In this document: piece by piece, positions 45,686 to 54,257 of the stretch | Layout of the letters: every line of letters begins with the position of its first letter | How positions within the stretch are numbered: the stretch's first letter is position 1 | Assembly (NCBI GenBank): GCA_002427745.1 | Contig: DIYF01000177.1 | Coordinates: 62,001-126,000 of the forward strand | DNA: 64,000 nt | From: Roseivirga sp. UBA6061 | Lineage (GTDB): Bacteria > Bacteroidota > Bacteroidia > Cytophagales > Cyclobacteriaceae | Direction of reading: 5' to 3' | The notes under the pieces: model-generated | What the model saw: the letters and a program-made list of their open reading frames with translations, nothing else | What the model was told of the DNA's origin: nothing | The model's database searches: none | Translations under genes and position numbers: made by a program

Positions 45686-46735
45686 ATGAGAAAGATTTTG
45701 ATAACAGGAGGCGCAGGATTTATAGGGAGTCACGTAGTGAGGCTTTTTACCAACAAGTACCCGGATTATCAGATTTTTAACCTGGATAAACTCACTTATG
45801 CGGGAAATCTGGAGAATGTGAGAGACCTGGAAGAAGCAGAAAATTACCATTTTGTCAAGGGAGATATCACAGATGCAGCCTTTCTCAAGGAACTGTTCAG
45901 TAAACATCAATTTGACTCAGTCATTCATCTGGCCGCTGAATCACATGTAGACAGGTCCATTTCTGAGCCTTTGGCTTTCGTCACTACAAATGTTGTGGGC
46001 ACTGTTTCCCTCATGAATGCGGCCATGGAATCATGGGCAGGAAACATGGGGGGCAAACTCTTTCACCACATCTCAACAGATGAGGTATTTGGTTCTCTGG
46101 GCGAAGAAGACTTTTTTCTTGAGACTACAGCTTACGACCCTCAGTCTCCATATTCAGCTTCTAAAGCCAGCTCCGATCATTTTGTACGGGCCTATGCCAA
46201 CACATATAAACTACCCGTACTTGTTTCTAACTGCTCAAATAATTATGGTCCTAACCAGTTTCCTGAAAAGCTGCTTCCACTGTGTATTAATAATATCAAA
46301 CACAACAAGCCTCTGCCCATATATGGAAAGGGAGAAAATGTAAGAGACTGGCTGTATGTAGTAGACCATGCCAGAGCTATTGATTACATTTTTCACAAGG
46401 GTAAAGTTGGAGACACCTATAATATTGGTGGATTTAATGAATGGAAGAATATTGATGTTGTAAAGCTTCTTTGCGACATTATGGATCGTAAGCTGGGCCG
46501 TAGTGAAGGCACCTCACAGAAGCTGATCACGTATGTGACTGACAGAGCCGGTCACGATCTCAGATATGCCATTGATGCCTCTAAGATTCAAAAAGAGTTG
46601 GGTTGGGAGCCCAGTCTTCAGTTTGAGGCAGGTCTGGAGCTAACTATAGACTGGTACCTTGAAAATGTAGAGTGGCTCGAGAATGTTACTTCTGGTGCGT
46701 ATGCTCAATATTACAGTAAACAGTACGATTCATGA
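45686..46735 (+). CDS. rfbB: dTDP-glucose 4,6-dehydratase
   Basis: A 349-residue extended SDR enzyme that converts dTDP-glucose to dTDP-4-keto-6-deoxyglucose. NAD motif GGAGFIGSHVVRLF, active-site motif ISTDEVFGSLG with the Asp-Glu pair, and YxxxK in SPYSASKASSDHF are intact. RmlB-specific stretches LAAESHVDRSI and NCSNNYGPNQFPEKLLPL confirm the assignment. The stop overlaps the rfbC start (ATGA). Confidence 0.96.
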   Translation: MRKILITGGAGFIGSHVVRLFTNKYPDYQIFNLDKLTYAGNLENVRDLEEAENYHFVKGDITDAAFLKELFSKHQFDSVIHLAAESHVDRSISEPLAFVTTNVVGTVSLMNAAMESWAGNMGGKLFHHISTDEVFGSLGEEDFFLETTAYDPQSPYSASKASSDHFVRAYANTYKLPVLVSNCSNNYGPNQFPEKLLPLCINNIKHNKPLPIYGKGENVRDWLYVVDHARAIDYIFHKGKVGDTYNIGGFNEWKNIDVVKLLCDIMDRKLGRSEGTSQKLITYVTDRAGHDLRYAIDASKIQKELGWEPSLQFEAGLELTIDWYLENVEWLENVTSGAYAQYYSKQYDS

Positions 46736-47280
46736 TTATAGAGGAAACTCCCCTCAAGGATTGCTACATTTTGAAACCCAGAGTCTTTGAGGATTCAAGG
46801 GGATATTTCTTCGAGACGTTCAACACAGCCACTTTCAAAGATACTGTGTTGGAATCTTATCAATGGGTTCAGGAAAACGAATCCAGATCTAACAGAGGAG
46901 TGCTAAGGGGACTCCACTTTCAGCGAGGGGTTCATTCTCAGGCCAAACTTGTAAGAGTTATTACAGGAGAAGTGTTTGATGTGGCGGTAGACCTGAGAAA
47001 AGATTCTGCCACTTTTGGTAAATCCTACAGCGTATTATTAAGTGAGAAGAATAAAAATCAGTTGCTGATTCCAAGAGGTTTTGCCCACGGTTTTCTTGTC
47101 CTGTCAGATGTAGCTATTTTCTCTTATAAGTGCGATAACTTTTACAACAGTCAAGAGGAGTCAGGCGTCATTTATAACGATGAAAAGCTCGCAATTGATT
47201 GGCCCGAATTGGCAACAGACTATTTGCTTTCTGAAAAAGATATAGCTTTACCTAAATATAAAGACTGTTACAAATTTTAG
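46732..47280 (+). CDS. rfbC: dTDP-4-dehydrorhamnose 3,5-epimerase
   Basis: A 182-residue cupin-fold enzyme, third step of dTDP-rhamnose synthesis. Family motifs are EDSRGYFFETFN, NRGVLRGLHFQRG with the catalytic His, VDLRKDSATFGK and IPRGFAHGFLVLSD. Standard length. It is translationally coupled to rfbB and followed 3 bp later by rfbA. No rfbD follows in the operon, so the end product is not settled. Confidence 0.95.
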   Translation: MIIEETPLKDCYILKPRVFEDSRGYFFETFNTATFKDTVLESYQWVQENESRSNRGVLRGLHFQRGVHSQAKLVRVITGEVFDVAVDLRKDSATFGKSYSVLLSEKNKNQLLIPRGFAHGFLVLSDVAIFSYKCDNFYNSQEESGVIYNDEKLAIDWPELATDYLLSEKDIALPKYKDCYKF

Positions 47281-47283
47281 ATC

Positions 47284-48147
47284 ATGAAAGGAATAATTTT
47301 AGCAGGAGGCTCTGGTACAAGGTTACATCCGCTGACCATAGCAGTAAGTAAGCAGCTCATGCCTGTTTATGACAAACCTATGATCTATTACCCTCTATCA
47401 GTTCTGATGCTGGCAGGGATCAAAGATGTTCTCATTATTTCCACTCCCCATGATTTGCCGAACTTCAGGAAGTTACTGGGAGATGGGAGTCGTGTGGGAT
47501 GCAATTTCACCTATGCAGAACAACCCAAGCCCGAAGGTCTGGCCCAGGCTTTCATCATTGGCGAAGAATTTATAGGTGATGACAACGTGGCACTGATTTT
47601 AGGAGACAATATCTTTTATGGCTCCGGGCTTCCCAAACTTCTGAGAGCCAATACTGAACCAAAAGGAGGGATTGTCTATGCCTATCGCGTCAACGATCCG
47701 GAGCGTTACGGTGTCGTGGATTTTGATGATGAAATGAGAGCACTGAGTATTGAGGAGAAACCTGCCAACCCAAAATCGAACTGGGCTGTGCCAGGCTTGT
47801 ATTTTTATGACAATCAAGTGGTGGAGTTTGCCAAGGGCCTTAAACCCAGTGCAAGAGGAGAGCTTGAGATCACAGATATCAATAAAATTTATCTGGAAAG
47901 AGGAGAATTAACAGTAAGTGTTCTCGATCGTGGTACAGCCTGGCTGGATACCGGAACTTTTGAATCACTTATCCAGGCAGGCCAGTTTGTGCAGATTCTT
48001 GAGGAAAGACAGGGCATCAAAATTTCCTGTATTGAGGAAATTGCCTATAGAATGGGTTACATAGATACGGATCAACTACTGAATATTGCTGAGCCGCTGA
48101 GCAAATCCGGCTATGGTCAGTACCTTAAGAATATTGTTAACCGATAG
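47284..48147 (+). CDS. rfbA: Glucose-1-phosphate thymidylyltransferase
   Basis: A 287-residue nucleotidyltransferase producing dTDP-glucose from glucose-1-phosphate and dTTP. The nucleotide-binding motif is [13 protein letters not shown], followed by [28 protein letters not shown] and [19 protein letters not shown]. Full length and intact. It follows rfbC in the operon, and the sulfotransferase gene follows 4 bp later (or overlaps it by 35 bp if the upstream ATG is used). Confidence 0.96.
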   Translation: MKGIILAGGSGTRLHPLTIAVSKQLMPVYDKPMIYYPLSVLMLAGIKDVLIISTPHDLPNFRKLLGDGSRVGCNFTYAEQPKPEGLAQAFIIGEEFIGDDNVALILGDNIFYGSGLPKLLRANTEPKGGIVYAYRVNDPERYGVVDFDDEMRALSIEEKPANPKSNWAVPGLYFYDNQVVEFAKGLKPSARGELEITDINKIYLERGELTVSVLDRGTAWLDTGTFESLIQAGQFVQILEERQGIKISCIEEIAYRMGYIDTDQLLNIAEPLSKSGYGQYLKNIVNR

Positions 48148-48151
48148 TATT

Positions 48152-48994
48152 TTGGCAAAAGGACCAGACTTTATAATAGTGGGCACGATGAAGTCAGGTA
48201 CTTCCACACTGGCTCATCATTTAAGTAATCATTTGCATATCCACCTTCCCCCCAAAGAGGTGCACTTTTTCAATGATGAAAAAAAACTGAACAAAGGTCT
48301 CAGTTACTATGATGAGCTTCTGAATAAAAACAGAAAAAAAGACAGTGTCTTAGTTGGTGAAAAAACACCCACCTACTCCTACCAGGACAACATAGCGCAA
48401 CTAATTCATGAGAGCTATCCTGAGACTAAGCTCATTTGGATTTTCAGAAATCCAACAAAGCGGTCTTACTCCAATTATCTCCATGCATTAAAGAACGGCA
48501 TGGAACTACTTTCCTTTGAGGAAGCCCTGGAAAAGGAAAAAGTCCGGTTGGAAAAGAACATTTTCTACGGCTATAAAAAGCGGAGTATTTATCATGAACA
48601 GGTTTCCCGTTTTTTGGAGTTCTTCCCAAAGGAGCAGATGTTTTTTATGCTTTTTGAAGAGTTACTGGCCCCCTACTCAGAAGAGCACCCACTCAATGAT
48701 CTATTCAGATTTCTGGAAGTGGACCCCGAACATTTTACTTACAAAGACGAGCATAAGAACGTAACAAAACTCCCCCGGTTCCCTGCCCTTATGCATCATG
48801 GCTATAGCAAACTCGGTTTGCATAAATTTTGGTTTACACGCAAAGTTTTAAGAGCACTAAATTTTGCATTTCAAAAACCGGGTGCCCCCAAGTTAAACCA
48901 GCATACAGCTGCCGAGCTCACCCAGTTCTTTAAGCCTCACAATGAAAAACTGGCGAGTCTGATAGATAAGGATGTTTCTGTCTGGAGTCAGTAG
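48152..48994 (+). CDS. Sulfotransferase (PAPS-dependent, Sulfotransfer_1-like)
   Basis: A 280-residue protein predicted to move sulfate from PAPS to a carbohydrate. The 5'-phosphosulfate loop is FIIVGTMKSGTSTLAHHL, the 3'-phosphate motif is WIFRNPTKRSYSNYLHAL, and VHFFNDEKKL plus the ending LIDKDVSVWSQ match bacterial glycan sulfotransferases. The TTG at 48152, 4 bp after rfbA, gives the usual short N-terminus; ATG 48113 would overlap rfbA by 35 bp. Its link to the rfb operon suggests that a deoxysugar-containing glycan is sulfated. A hairpin terminator follows. Confidence 0.88.
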   Translation: MAKGPDFIIVGTMKSGTSTLAHHLSNHLHIHLPPKEVHFFNDEKKLNKGLSYYDELLNKNRKKDSVLVGEKTPTYSYQDNIAQLIHESYPETKLIWIFRNPTKRSYSNYLHALKNGMELLSFEEALEKEKVRLEKNIFYGYKKRSIYHEQVSRFLEFFPKEQMFFMLFEELLAPYSEEHPLNDLFRFLEVDPEHFTYKDEHKNVTKLPRFPALMHHGYSKLGLHKFWFTRKVLRALNFAFQKPGAPKLNQHTAAELTQFFKPHNEKLASLIDKDVSVWSQ

Positions 48995-49019
48995 GAAGCC
49001 CTGTAACCGTCTCTGCTAA

Positions 49020-49072
49020 TAAAAAAGCGTCCTTAGGCATTCATTATGATTAGTTTGCCTGAGACGCTTTTT
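49020..49072. terminator. Bidirectional hairpin terminator after the rfbBCA-sulfotransferase operon
   Basis: GCGTCCTTAGGCA and TGCCTGAGACGC form a stem with a small bulge, flanked by A6 on the left and T5 on the right. It can stop transcripts from both strands, between the plus-strand operon and the minus-strand locus ending at 49246. Confidence 0.85.
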
Positions 49073-49245
49073 ATATTAGCATATCTCGTCATACATTAAT
49101 AAACGAGATAGCCCACTAACGATCAGAGTATACAGACCACATCTGTCATTGTTTGATATTTACGGTATGCCGATATACAGGAGCTACAAAACACTGATAA
49201 GGTTTGCTCTTGCAATCATTGTATAGAGCCTTCAGAAGATCAGCA

Positions 49246-50127
49246 TCAAAGGTCAATGAGCGATACAGTCTGATCTATATTCTTCTTGGATGAAGCCCCA
49301 AAAACCACAGACTGGATATTCTGTTCATTAATAAAACCATAAGCATCCGGGGCACTCAACGCACCTGAAGCAAGCGTTGACATGGCCATCAGGTGATATT
49401 TGTCAGGATTATTCTTATTGGCCTCATCAATAAACTCGTTGAGGCTCGGAGAGGTCAAATATCCGATTTTATTAAATGATGAGCAGATTACAACTTCCTC
49501 GATACCCCATTCTTCCAGTTTACCTTTAAGATATGGCATGTTTTGGGTGATAAATCCGGGAGTGGCCTTGTACTTCTTACGAATGTAATCGCAGTAAGAC
49601 TCAAAGACCTCCTGTACCTCATAGCCCAAAATCAAATCGGTAATAACATTCTGCAAAAACACCACCTTTACGTTCAACCCTTTGAACATTTTCATCTCAA
49701 GGTCGATCAGCATCTGCATCATTTTAATGGCATCTTTACCGAGAACGGCCATACTACCCTTGGTCACCATGTTAACGATACCTTTAGCCGAATTGCCTTT
49801 AAAGAGCATCTCATTCAGTGTGGGTACTATCCCCTTCTCAGCCACCAGGTTGGCATATTTGTGTGGATATGGAATGGAAGGATACCAATTTAAATCACCA
49901 TATTTTTCAGAGTTACTTCTGAAATACTCGCAGATGTCTTTCGCCCTGTCATTACTATTGAGCATGAAGCCTTTAATTCCGGCATCAATGGCATGTTGGT
50001 AGACTTCGAAAATATTATTGATATCATAAAACCGCTCTGCCAACTGCTGAGCCTTCTCCTGAGACATATGATTGATACCGAAAAACTGGTTATCTCCGAA
50101 TACTATCTTATCAATGCTTTGCTTCAT
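49246..50127 (-). CDS. TIM-barrel protein, aldo-keto-reductase-like but without recognisable active site
   Basis: I do not recognise a named family for this 293-residue protein. The N-terminus (IVFGDNQFFGINHMS), the DAGIKGFMLNSNDRA region and the C-terminal IQSVVFGASSKKNIDQTVSLI follow the order of an aldo-keto reductase barrel. The family's catalytic Asp and Tyr (normally in DTAxxYG) are not found at the expected place. It has no signal peptide. It is last in the minus-strand locus, 24 bp after a Gfo/Idh/MocA oxidoreductase, and probably modifies or binds a sugar intermediate. The function is unknown. Confidence 0.65.
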   Translation of the reverse strand: MKQSIDKIVFGDNQFFGINHMSQEKAQQLAERFYDINNIFEVYQHAIDAGIKGFMLNSNDRAKDICEYFRSNSEKYGDLNWYPSIPYPHKYANLVAEKGIVPTLNEMLFKGNSAKGIVNMVTKGSMAVLGKDAIKMMQMLIDLEMKMFKGLNVKVVFLQNVITDLILGYEVQEVFESYCDYIRKKYKATPGFITQNMPYLKGKLEEWGIEEVVICSSFNKIGYLTSPSLNEFIDEANKNNPDKYHLMAMSTLASGALSAPDAYGFINEQNIQSVVFGASSKKNIDQTVSLIDL

Positions 50128-50151
50128 ATTATTAATGCCTTCTTCAGGTTC

Positions 50152-51186
50152 TTACTTTTCGTTTGCATCAGTAAAAATGTTATCGATCACGTTAAGAGTG
50201 TTCATACCATCGCTAAAAGCACATTCAGATGGTACATCAGGGTTTTGAATACAGTCTACAAAGTGATATAGCTGCGAAGTAAACTCATTACCTCTCACAT
50301 AAAAGGGTACAGGTTTGTATAAATCGGTAATGTAGATCGTATTCCAGCCCTTTCTTAACTGCTTCTCCTCATTTGCATCTTTCAGATAGATTTTAAGGCT
50401 GTGCTGATCGGCCAGCAAACGCCCATACATTCCCGTGATTTCAATTTTATTGGTCGGTTTCCTGTAACTGTGGTCACACCAGTTGACGTAGAGAGTTCCC
50501 GTGATACCATTATCATAGACGAAGGTAGAAGAGACTACATCTTCCACATTTTTAGAATACACCTTATTCAGGGCGGAGCCCTTCACCCGGTCAGGTGTTC
50601 CCATAATGTAATTTACCAGATCAATAGCATGCGCTGCCATTTCAAAAAGAGCTCCTCCACCTGACTCACGTGCACCTCTCCAACCTGAGCCATCATCAGG
50701 CTGAGAAATAGTACAGCTGAACATTTCGGACCTGAATCGATAAATATCTCCGAGCAGTCCATCGGCTACAAGCTCTCTGGTTTTTCGAAAAACATCATTA
50801 AATCTGTTAACATAACCCACCTGGTTTACCAGCTTTTTCTCCTCATAAGTCTTCTTTATTTCAAGCCCCTGACTTACACTGGTCATATACGGTTTTTCGA
50901 CAAAGGCGTGAATAGACTCTGAGGCAGCTTTCTTAAGGATATCATGATTCAGGTTGGGGGGCGTACATACCATTACGGCATCCACTTTGCCAGATTTCAG
51001 GAGTTTATTATAGTCCTTAAAAACCTCAATACCTTTTACATATTTCTTCAGCAAGGTTAAGACCAGTTGTGAGGTATCAGCAACGCAGGTTATCTCAACA
51101 TCAGGCCGACTGTTGATAATTGAATAATGGGTAATCCCCATTCTTCCCATCCCGATAATCCCTAAACGCACTTTAGTCTTTCTCAT
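50152..51186 (-). CDS. Gfo/Idh/MocA-family oxidoreductase
   Basis: A 344-residue NAD(P)-dependent sugar oxidoreductase. The start is the ATG at 51186. Rossmann motif: VRLGIIGMGRMGITHYSII. Family motif: AFVEKPYMTSVSQGLEI with the conserved Lys-Pro. The C-terminal domain has ESGGGALFEMAAHAIDLVNYIMG with the catalytic His. Such enzymes oxidise or reduce a hydroxyl of a sugar or nucleotide sugar. The gene overlaps the deacetylase-like gene by 14 bp. The substrate is not predictable. Confidence 0.92.
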   Translation of the reverse strand: MRKTKVRLGIIGMGRMGITHYSIINSRPDVEITCVADTSQLVLTLLKKYVKGIEVFKDYNKLLKSGKVDAVMVCTPPNLNHDILKKAASESIHAFVEKPYMTSVSQGLEIKKTYEEKKLVNQVGYVNRFNDVFRKTRELVADGLLGDIYRFRSEMFSCTISQPDDGSGWRGARESGGGALFEMAAHAIDLVNYIMGTPDRVKGSALNKVYSKNVEDVVSSTFVYDNGITGTLYVNWCDHSYRKPTNKIEITGMYGRLLADQHSLKIYLKDANEEKQLRKGWNTIYITDLYKPVPFYVRGNEFTSQLYHFVDCIQNPDVPSECAFSDGMNTLNVIDNIFTDANEK

Positions 51187-52147
51187 CAAACATTTCTTTT
51201 TTTAAATCCTTAAAAGCGTAATCATCCAGTTTAGTCATCCACCTGAACTTGACCCGAGTCATTAAGTGCTGAAGCTCCATTCTGGCCTTCACCAGACTCC
51301 TCAATTTGGGGGCCCTGGGTTTGCCTTCAGTTACTCTTTTTTCAATAATATCATTAAGGACATCACTCACGGGCTTATAGTTACCCTTCTTGCGCCCAAG
51401 GTATTCTATAGTGGATTTGAATCCCGGGTCAATTTGCCCATCTCTCATGAAGTAGCCGAGGTGTGTAAAAACGATGCACGTACCATTCTCTCTTTCAAGT
51501 TGATCAATGGTTGTCTCGTTAATCAGTTCGTTAAACACCCACTGATTAGGAGCGAAAGTAGATGAAAACCATAAATTGCAAAACTCAGACCTTTTTGGAT
51601 CAATGTAAGGTGTTCGCGGATCATATTTCAGGGTATTAATCCCACCAAACTCATGATTTCTGCTGAATTTGATTATTTTTTTATGCTCATCACCCCAAAA
51701 ATACTGACTTTTTCGGATTTCACCCTCAAAATTCTTTGCATATTGAGGATATAGCATTTTTACTATTTTATTGAAAGGGAAGTTGAAGCGTTTATGTCCT
51801 CCGTAGATGCTATCCTTATTGTAGGAGTGATTGATGTGGATATCCGGATATCCTCCCAACTTCTCTCTATACTCCTCCAGGCCTTCAAGTATTTCATCAC
51901 GGGTATAGTCTCCGCTACCCACGTTATGAAGACCAATCTCAAAGCCCTTCGCCTGAATGTCCTGAATGAACTTAAGGTACTCAGGATTCTGAAGCGAATC
52001 CCCACTTGAAGGTTCATCCCGTGGTGGATATACCCAGACAGTTTTCGTAATCAGAACACCGTTTTCATAAAGCAAATCATAGATGGGCTTTATGGTATCC
52101 AAAAAAGCGTCATCTGTATCATCGATTATAGTGAAAGTAAAGCTCAA
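51173..52147 (-). CDS. Polysaccharide-deacetylase-like (NodB/CE4 fold) protein
   Basis: A 324-residue protein starting with TTG at 52147. The order of motifs resembles CE4 enzymes: FTIIDDTDDAF (Asp pair), KGFEIGLHNVGSG (His in motif 2), and DIHINHSYNKDS with a second His. It is probably a metal-dependent N- or O-deacetylase acting on a cytoplasmic sugar, since no signal peptide is present. Motif matches are partial, so an inactive or altered enzyme is possible. It lies between a sulfotransferase (10 bp upstream) and the overlapping oxidoreductase gene. N-deacetylation before sulfation is one possible logic. Confidence 0.7.
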   Translation of the reverse strand: MSFTFTIIDDTDDAFLDTIKPIYDLLYENGVLITKTVWVYPPRDEPSSGDSLQNPEYLKFIQDIQAKGFEIGLHNVGSGDYTRDEILEGLEEYREKLGGYPDIHINHSYNKDSIYGGHKRFNFPFNKIVKMLYPQYAKNFEGEIRKSQYFWGDEHKKIIKFSRNHEFGGINTLKYDPRTPYIDPKRSEFCNLWFSSTFAPNQWVFNELINETTIDQLERENGTCIVFTHLGYFMRDGQIDPGFKSTIEYLGRKKGNYKPVSDVLNDIIEKRVTEGKPRAPKLRSLVKARMELQHLMTRVKFRWMTKLDDYAFKDLKKEMFDEKD

Positions 52148-52157
52148 AATATTCTAT

Positions 52158-53042
52158 TCAGTTCCATATTGACAGATCTTTATCGAGAACTCTGCCCAGT
52201 TCCATTATTTCTTTTTGGTAATAGTCTTTCAAGTATTTTCTGGCACCTGCGGGCACTTCACTTTTTTCAAGGCTCTTTTCACTTACCTTTTCGAGAATAC
52301 TCCGTGGTACAAGCGCCATAATTATTCTGCGAACTGTATTTGAAACCACATTGTTGCGTGAAGTAAGAAGAGAAATCAGTGCACTCTTTGGTTTTCCCGA
52401 GTTACTGTAGCGCGTACTGGTGTCTAGCGTTACATCACTTTTCACGCCCAGAAAATCAAAAATCTGCTTAACCTGTTCGTCCGGATTCTGTGTAAATTCT
52501 TCAAAAAACAGAATCTTCACTTTGGTGAAAGTATCAAGGTATCTCTTTACATGCTCTGAGTATTCGCCCACTGCCTTATAGTGCCACATCATATCATAGT
52601 TCCCTTCTATCCGTTCGTCTTCGGCCATGAGCGCTTCCATGAATGGCTTGGTTTCCCTGCCATCGCGGATCAGGTTGTTATATGCTGAAAAAGCACGTTC
52701 TACCGGGTTTCTTAATATCAGGATAACAGGTACGTCTCCCAGCACCTCATACATTTTTGGCGCAGAGTCTTTAGAATGGTACAGATACTCTGAACTTGCA
52801 TCTCCTACCCACTCGGCATCCAATTCTCTATATAAATCCTCATAGGTGCTCAAGTTCGTTATCAGCTTTTGGTCAACACTAAAATCTCCCGGCCCCTGCT
52901 GTGGTAGTTTCAGATTATAAGAGGAGAAATACCTTGGTTCTTTGAGCTTGGGAAAAACGATATCCCTGTGCTGTTGCATATAATAATACAGAGAAGTGGT
53001 TCCAGAACGCGTTGAACCAGCTATGACAAAATTAGGAAGCAC
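52158..53042 (-). CDS. Sulfotransferase (PAPS-dependent)
   Basis: A 294-residue cytoplasmic sulfotransferase; the start is GTG 53042, just before the nucleotide-binding loop. The 5'-phosphosulfate loop is FVIAGSTRSGTTSLYYYM, the 3'-phosphate site is LILRNPVERAFSAYNNLI, and EPRYFSSYNL and RVLDKDLSIWN are further family matches. The pattern is like heparan-type carbohydrate sulfotransferases. It lies 1 bp after a GT4 gene and 10 bp before the deacetylase-like gene, so it probably acts on a repeat-unit intermediate. Confidence 0.92.
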   Translation of the reverse strand: MLPNFVIAGSTRSGTTSLYYYMQQHRDIVFPKLKEPRYFSSYNLKLPQQGPGDFSVDQKLITNLSTYEDLYRELDAEWVGDASSEYLYHSKDSAPKMYEVLGDVPVILILRNPVERAFSAYNNLIRDGRETKPFMEALMAEDERIEGNYDMMWHYKAVGEYSEHVKRYLDTFTKVKILFFEEFTQNPDEQVKQIFDFLGVKSDVTLDTSTRYSNSGKPKSALISLLTSRNNVVSNTVRRIIMALVPRSILEKVSEKSLEKSEVPAGARKYLKDYYQKEIMELGRVLDKDLSIWN

Positions 53043-53043
53043 C

Positions 53044-54138
53044 TTAGTCTATTTGAGATTTGTACTGAGCTGTTATCAAAGCCCAATTATAGTGGGAATC
53101 TGCATACTTCTTAAGTGAATGGGCAATTTTATTCCTCTCTTCTTCATCCAGTTTTGAAAGGAGCTTACTGAGTTCATCAGCATTGCTGAAATAGTGTGTA
53201 AGCCCATTGGTTGAATACCTGTTAAAAACGCTTCCGAAACACAGCACAGGTCGCTTCAGATACATCGCTTCCACTAAGGATGGGTTGGTGCCACCGGCCG
53301 AGTGCCCATGCAGATAAACAGTGGCATTGCCCCTGATACAATTCAATAATTTCTGGTCGTAAATCGCATCGAGCAGGTAGATATTCTCACGCTCATTAAA
53401 CTTCTCTCTAAGTGCAATACCATAGCTGCTATTCACCCAATTACCTATGATGACCAAGGGCATATTCACCGCACTTTTGAGATATGCTTCCAAAATCATC
53501 TCGATGTTATTGTCCTTTTGAATTCTTGCGACCGCACACATATACTGATGCTCAATAAAGGGGTATTTATCGCGATCTACTTCCCTGATTTGAATACTGT
53601 CTTCGACATGATCTGCTCCATAGGGGATAACCGTGGAAGTTTTGTTGTACTCTTCTTGTATAAACTCCTGGATACCAACATTATCTGCAATTACTACATT
53701 TGAAGCCATGACGGCCATTCTTCTCGTAGATTTAATGTAGAATTTGATAAGTGCATTCCACTTGGATCTTTTGAAATCGAGCCCTCCGAAATTAAAGATC
53801 AGTTTCTTGCCGAAGAGCCTGCGCAAAGGAAACATGAAGCCAGCAGGAGACCCCAGAATAATCAAGACATCATGCCTGATAAGGGAATTCAAAATTGAAA
53901 CGATATCATAAAGAATTCCCTGAAAACGATTAGCCCTGAATGGAAGATATATGAGTCTGGCACCAGATAACTCTTTTGGTCTTTCCTGATAAATGGGACC
54001 ACTGCAATAAACATATGTATCGTAATCTTCAGCCAGACTCGCTGCCAGGTATTCTGCAAGAGTTTCAAAGCCCCCGTACTTAGCCGGTACTCCCGCACTC
54101 CCAATAATTGCTACTTTTTTTCTAGAGTTTTTAGTCAT
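53044..54138 (-). CDS. Glycosyltransferase family 4 with DUF1972-type N-terminus
   Basis: A 364-residue GT-B enzyme. The N-terminal motif IIGSAGVPAKYGGFETLAEY is the hallmark of the DUF1972 rhamnosyltransferase-like group, followed by NFGGLDFKRSKWNALIKFY. The C-terminal domain shows the donor site (HGHSAGGTNPSLVEAMYLKRP). A rhamnosyl donor is plausible because rfb genes are nearby, but not shown. The 119-bp gap upstream, which has a weak hairpin, may carry its own promoter. Confidence 0.92.
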   Translation of the reverse strand: MTKNSRKKVAIIGSAGVPAKYGGFETLAEYLAASLAEDYDTYVYCSGPIYQERPKELSGARLIYLPFRANRFQGILYDIVSILNSLIRHDVLIILGSPAGFMFPLRRLFGKKLIFNFGGLDFKRSKWNALIKFYIKSTRRMAVMASNVVIADNVGIQEFIQEEYNKTSTVIPYGADHVEDSIQIREVDRDKYPFIEHQYMCAVARIQKDNNIEMILEAYLKSAVNMPLVIIGNWVNSSYGIALREKFNERENIYLLDAIYDQKLLNCIRGNATVYLHGHSAGGTNPSLVEAMYLKRPVLCFGSVFNRYSTNGLTHYFSNADELSKLLSKLDEEERNKIAHSLKKYADSHYNWALITAQYKSQID

Positions 54139-54257
54139 ACTATTCGCGTGCTCTTTGGTTTTAACTTGCTCAGGGCACTTTTCTATTATTCAAGGATAAT
54201 CTTTCGGTAGGAAAAGGGCTTCATATTCCCTTTCTCAGTCAAATGCAATGGATGATT

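Noticed and set aside
49082..49110. Inverted repeat TATCTCGT / ACGAGATA downstream of the hairpin at 49020-49072
   Set aside because: The stem is 8 bp with a 13-base loop and no T tract on either side, so it is not a credible terminator; left unassigned.
54213..54233. AAAGGG / CCCTTT hairpin in the gap between two GT4 genes
   Set aside because: The stem is only 6 bp and the following T tract is four bases, too weak to call a terminator.
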